A DNA stretch of 64,000 bases from Homalodisca vitripennis. Its lineage: Eukaryota > Arthropoda > Insecta > Hemiptera > Cicadellidae. Positions 59,839-64,000 of this stretch are shown here, in pieces. Numbering within the stretch: the first letter of the stretch is position 1; each line of letters opens with the position of its first letter. The notes beneath the pieces were generated by a model, which did no database searches, was not told the origin of the DNA, and worked only from the letters and a program-made list of their open reading frames with translations. The translations under genes were made by a program, and so were the position numbers. The stretch spans positions 98,820,501 through 98,884,500 of the forward strand of contig NC_060213.1 in assembly GCF_021130785.1 (NCBI RefSeq), given 5' to 3'.

Positions 59839-61894
59839 AATATATTATATAGCTAGATTTAAAACCACCTACTTTTTCCGATTATTATTTACTACCAAAA
59901 GTGTAGTTTTTCATCATTTGTATCATGATATAAGGGAACATTTGAGCTGATAAATTAATTTATGTTGTTTTGTAAACATTATGAAAATTTGTAAAACATT
60001 AATGTTACATAACAATACGTAATTATCGGTTTTATATATATTTAATGTAGTATAATGTACTTTTACGACTTCTTTGAAAGATCTAAATAAAATCATTTTT
60101 TTTTTTTACACAAAGAATTCAAAACATACTATAAATAAATGTAATAATAATACTGGTCTAATTATAAAAGGAAATAACTCATTATATCTGAAAAACACGA
60201 CGAAATTTACCTTAATTAAGAGGTGATAAGGAACATAATACTTTAATGATAGCAGCAGTTATGTTCCTAATTACTTCCATCCCGAAATTTGTATTGAAGA
60301 AAAATCTAAACACAAAATATCAATAGACAAAAAAATTTTTAAAATCACCTAGTATCTTTCTGTAATGTTGTTACTAAAAAACGAATAATCGTATATTTTA
60401 CTTGAGACATTATACAGAGAGAAATGATATAGAAAGAGTATAATAATTTAGGTTTTCTTTATAGGAAAAATTAAAAATGGTACTAAAACTCTCTCATGGA
60501 ATTACTGTTTTCGCAATTAATAAGATTATAAATATACCTTATTTCAATCTAACGTTGAAATAATCCGATAAACTTTGTTTTTTCCTAATGCAGTTATTTT
60601 AAAATCTACAAAATGTAACTTTTAAACATAATACTAAATTAAATATGGACTGCAATGAAACTGAAGTCAGTTGGAGGCCTTGACGTATCTATCTCCAGGA
60701 AGGAGTCGTTAAGGTACATAATGCTACAAACACCAGAGCAATTATGAACCTAAACGCCTCCACCCTGAAGACTGTCATGATGGAATATGTGCTGTGTGAC
60801 TATTATATTATATAGCTAGATTTAACACAACCTACTTTTTACTTTTCTCATTTTATACTAAATGTGTAGTTTTGTATCATTTGTATTCTGATATAAGGGA
60901 GACATTTTTACGAAGTTTTGGTAATCTTTATAAGAAAACTTATAAAATGATACTACAACTCTCTCATGGAATTACTGTTTTCGCAATTAATAAAATTATA
61001 CATGTGCCTTACTTCAATCTATCATTGAAATAATCCGAAAACTTTGTTTTTACTCTTGAAGGTATTTTGAAATCTACAAAATATAAATGTTAAAGATAAT
61101 AATAAATTAAATATGGACTGCTATGAAATAAGTCAGTTGGAGGTCTCGACGAATCTATCTCCAGGAAGGAGTCGTTAAGGGACATAATGCTACACATACC
61201 ACAGCAATTATGAACCTAAACGCCTCCATCCTGAAGACGGTCATAATGGAATATGGGCTGTGTGATTATTAAAATATATTATATAGCTAGATTTAATACC
61301 ACCTACTTTTTACGTTTATTATTTACTACCAAAAGTGTAGTTTTTTTATTATTTGTATTATGATATAAGGGAACATTTTCGCTAATCATTTAATTTAGGT
61401 TGTGTTTGTAAACATTATAATAATTTGTAATACATTATTGTTACATAACATTACGAAATTATCGGTTTTATATATATTTAATGTAGTATAACGTACTTTT
61501 ATGTCTTCTTTGAAAGATCTAAATAATATCATTTTTTTACACAAAGAACACAAAACATACTATAAATAAATGTTAATACAATACAATACAATAGTGTGTG
61601 GAGAGAATAGCCCTTAGAAAACATGTTTATCTGAAACATCAACATTAATAATTTGTATTATTTTGTTTATGTGGGGCAGATTTGCTTTCTAATTTGTAAT
61701 ATCATGATACAAGTATAGACCGTAAATTGATCCTGTAAAGCCAGTCTGTTAGTATATTTCCAATTATGAACAATCCTTGACTTTATATATTTCATTTGTT
61801 TTTATTTTTAGATTAAGAACTTGTTTGTTTATCCTTTATTAATTACAGAACAGAACTCTAATAAAATTGATCATGATTACCTTTACTCATTTAG

Positions 61895-62085
61895 AAAGAA
61901 CTGTACCGTATTGGCATCACCAAAAGAAACATCAAGAGAAATGTTACTTCTTCACGAGGTCATGGACTCAAACGCTATTGTTTAAGTAAGGTTATCATGG
62001 AAATATGCACACCCCTCTCCCAAATTCAACAACGTAATAATTATGAACTCCTATCCTATAAATAAAAATAGCTATTAGATAAACA
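61895..62085 (+). repeat. Highly diverged satellite-related unit
   Basis: Pieces align in order with the array core: AGAGAAATGTTACTTCTTCA, then CGAGGTCATGG ... AACGCTA with the CGACGAATCTATCTCC ... AATGCTA part, and TAATAATTATGAACTCCTAT with the CAATTATGAACC ... CCATCCT part. About 80 bp of unmatched sequence separates them. It lies outside the homogenised array. Confidence 0.35.
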
Positions 62086-63119
62086 TATCTGGCTAACAAA
62101 CCAATAAAAGATTCGAAGACAACCCCCATATTGTATATAATGTATGAAATATAAAGAGCAATTATTTTTATAATTCAATCTTTACTGAAACTAAATTATC
62201 CTATTGCCCACTACTACCAGAATATAGTATATGTTACCAGATAACCGCGACTTTGTACACAATTTCTTACCAAAGAAAAGAAATACCATGTGCAAAATCC
62301 CTGTATATGACCTTCTAACATATTAAAGAAAAGTAATAATCACTTAAATGTATTCAAATCTCTACTTACATCATCCATTTTAGATGTAAAGGACATTATT
62401 TTGGAGCTCTGAAGTCAAAGTGTAAACCGTTTTTGTAAACATCTGTGAAATAACTCGAATTGCTAACCAATATTCTATGACAATTTACTAAATATCTCTA
62501 CCGATTTAAATACAAAATTAAATTATTTTATTTTATTTACAGTGTAGAAAACCTCAAAGCGAAGTCTTAGCTTCTCAGTTAATGCACTTAACATGTATTA
62601 AATGATAAGCCTCTACGTAATTTAACAACAGTAGTATAAAAATGTACGTACTTAGTTTTTCAAAGTTCATAATAAAATTTGAAACCTTAGTAGTTAAGGG
62701 GAATTGCGAATAGCTTTCATTTATACTTTGCACGTGTATGAGTATTTTTGGTTTTGTCAACATGGTTGAGTTTGACTTACTCCTACGATCAAGAGAATAT
62801 ACACCTACTATGTAGGTCTGAAAAGCCTAATTCTGTCATAAGACAACTAAGGTAGGTTTTTATAACAATCTTTAAACCTGTAGTAAAAGATAACACTTTT
62901 GTCTTACATATGGATCATGCTAATAACCCAGCACTCCATACCTAATATTTAATAAAATTTACAGTTAATTTAAAAGCATATTTTTACAACTCCAACCTTA
63001 TCATCTGAATAGACTCCGTAATAAAAGTTTATTACCAAAAAGATGAAATTAGAAATTTTACAGAAATGTAAACTAATTTAAAATGTTGATTAAATTAATT
63101 AAACATAACATGATTGTGT
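62086..63119. other. AT-rich intergenic DNA
   Basis: No recognisable genes or repeats. Confidence 0.5.
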
Positions 63120-63760
63120 TGTTGCATTGTGATTTATATCATGACAAAATCTATTTGTGTAGGCTAATCTATGTGGGTGTTACTCAACCACACAAAAACT
63201 TCTAGACCGATTGTACTCATATTGTACATGGAAATACTTTACCTACAGAAAGTCTCTCACAGACCTCTTTAACACTCCATCTATTATATTTATGGACTTG
63301 GCTTAATCGGTAGATATAAAATTGTGTCTTTAGTCTCCTGACAAAAACAAGAATAATCTTAAAAATTAAAATGAATTACAAAATGTGTTACTAATCGCTA
63401 ATCTTGAGAGCAATTGGACCAATATAGATAATTCTTTCTGTACTGTATTACTTGAAATTAGATACATATTTGAAAAACTACCTGGAATATTTTTAAATTA
63501 ACAAAAAGTGGTACTATTTATGTTTCATAATTTAAATTGAACCGATACCAAACAGCTGTTAAACTTTCAACTGAAGTTGAAAAAAATTTGGCTGAAACAT
63601 GTGTTCACGTTTAAATTTCATAAAATATTAAGTTTACAATGCTTGATCAGTATTTTAATTTAGATATCAAACAAAAGCGTTTATTTAACTTTTACTTCAG
63701 TATGTGCCGGTAACGAGTTAAACACGATTTTGAACCGTGGAATTGTCACTTTCAGAGTCA
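63120..63760 (+). repeat. Copy of the outer Helitron-like repeat, uninterrupted
   Basis: The right half (63500-63725) aligns with 8580-8691 joined to 9618-9725: GTTTCATAATTTAAATTGAA, AAACAGCTGTT, GGCTGAAACATGTGTTCACG, CAATGCTTGATCAG and TTTACTTCAGTATGTGCCGG. The left half (TGGGTGTTACTCAACCACAC) has the style of insect Helitron 5' regions but is too diverged to align with 8340-8500 by eye. At the point where the inner element sits in the first copy, this copy is continuous. Confidence 0.6.
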
Positions 63761-63924
63761 GAATAGATTATGTACAGTTACGGAGAAGGCATGTTGACTA
63801 GGTAATACCACAACATTAGAGAGGGTTTTACCATCTATTTTAAAAGTTTATTGTTGTAATCACATGTTGTTTTTTTTAACTTTCTTACATTAAAACATAA
63901 AACCAATATTTAATACTTTTATTA

Positions 63925-64000
63925 TTTTGTGAGGCCTTTCGATTTCAAGGATATCTTCTTCAGACACATCCCAAAAGTATGTGTCAGGAATCCTTGAAAT
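63925..64000 (-). mobile_element. PLE-type terminal sequence with hammerhead-like core, cut by window edge
   Basis: The minus strand reads GTGTCTGAAGAAGATATCCT, TGAAAT and CGAAAGGCCTCAC. CTGAAGA and CGAAA are the two conserved core strings of hammerhead ribozymes found in the terminal repeats of Penelope-like elements. The PLE remnant at 1502 has the related AAGAAG ... CGAAAGGGCCC. Two nested inverted repeats (63942-63952 with 63990-64000, and 63963-63969 with 63979-63985) support a folded RNA. The cleavage-site triplet is not evident. Confidence 0.45.

Larger units (their letters stand above)
55325..61575 (+). repeat. Satellite array: 12 units of about 480 bp in higher-order blocks
   Basis: A conserved core beginning CTCGACGA recurs at 55632, 56114, 56594, 57192, 57673, 58266, 58750, 59711, 60679 (variant) and 61145. 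Diverged type-B cores (CACGACGAAATTTACC) lie at 59235 and 60196. Spacing is 466-485 bp except 598 and 593, where an extra segment of about 115 bp (ATCACCTAGTATCTTTCTG, then TAATGTTACTAAAA) is present. That segment, or its final TAATGTTTACTAAAAAACG part at the left edge, marks block starts near 55325, 56850, 57930, 59380 and 60340. In type-A units the core of about 110 bp (through CTAAACGCCTCCATCCT) varies less than the AT-rich remainder. The strand is the one on which the core has an open frame. Confidence 0.93.

Noticed and set aside
55325..61575. CRISPR array
   Set aside because: Repeats are about 480 bp with no short repeat-spacer structure, and the genome is clearly eukaryotic.

Overview
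This window reads as AT-rich nuclear DNA of an animal, almost certainly an arthropod and probably an insect. Introns and intergenic DNA dominate, and I found no prokaryotic operon structure, no ribosomal RNA and no complete host gene. The recognisable content is a graveyard of eukaryotic transposable elements: Penelope-like (PLE), three APE-type LINE copies, one BEL/Pao fragment, Helitron-type and piggyBac-type non-autonomous elements, and several dispersed repeat families. The insect (perhaps hemipteran) assignment is an inference from repeat style and base composition, not a proof.

Layout. 1-12 kb: a PLE GIY-YIG remnant on the minus strand, a foldback repeat family, and a Helitron-like element nested inside an older one. 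12-16 kb: a decayed LINE. 19 kb: a piggyBac-type MITE with intact TTAA flanks. 21-27 kb: AT microsatellites, dispersed repeats and a tRNA-like sequence sitting in a longer hairpin. 29.2-31 kb: GC-richer islands with exon-like minus-strand reading frames and splice signals. 31.7-35.4 kb: a near full-length but frameshifted LINE ORF2. 36-47 kb: a messy GC-variable zone with a BEL/Pao reverse transcriptase piece, long homopolymers, noisy tandem repeats and further exon-like frames whose strand is not always clear. 48-50.1 kb: a third LINE with an esterase-type ORF1 remnant, truncated at its 3' side. 50.4 kb: one well-formed exon candidate. 55.2-61.6 kb: a C15A minisatellite followed directly by a roughly 480-bp satellite array of 12 units with a strongly conserved core. 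The last 75 bases carry a PLE-type terminal motif resembling a hammerhead ribozyme core.

The transposons are almost all dead copies. The exon candidates may belong to one or more split host genes, but I could not name any of them. The most unusual structures are the satellite array with its coding-like core, the two almost identical C15A minisatellites, the nested Helitron with a related uninterrupted site elsewhere in the window, and the clusters of unassigned exon-like frames. All coordinates of decayed elements are approximate because they were read by eye.
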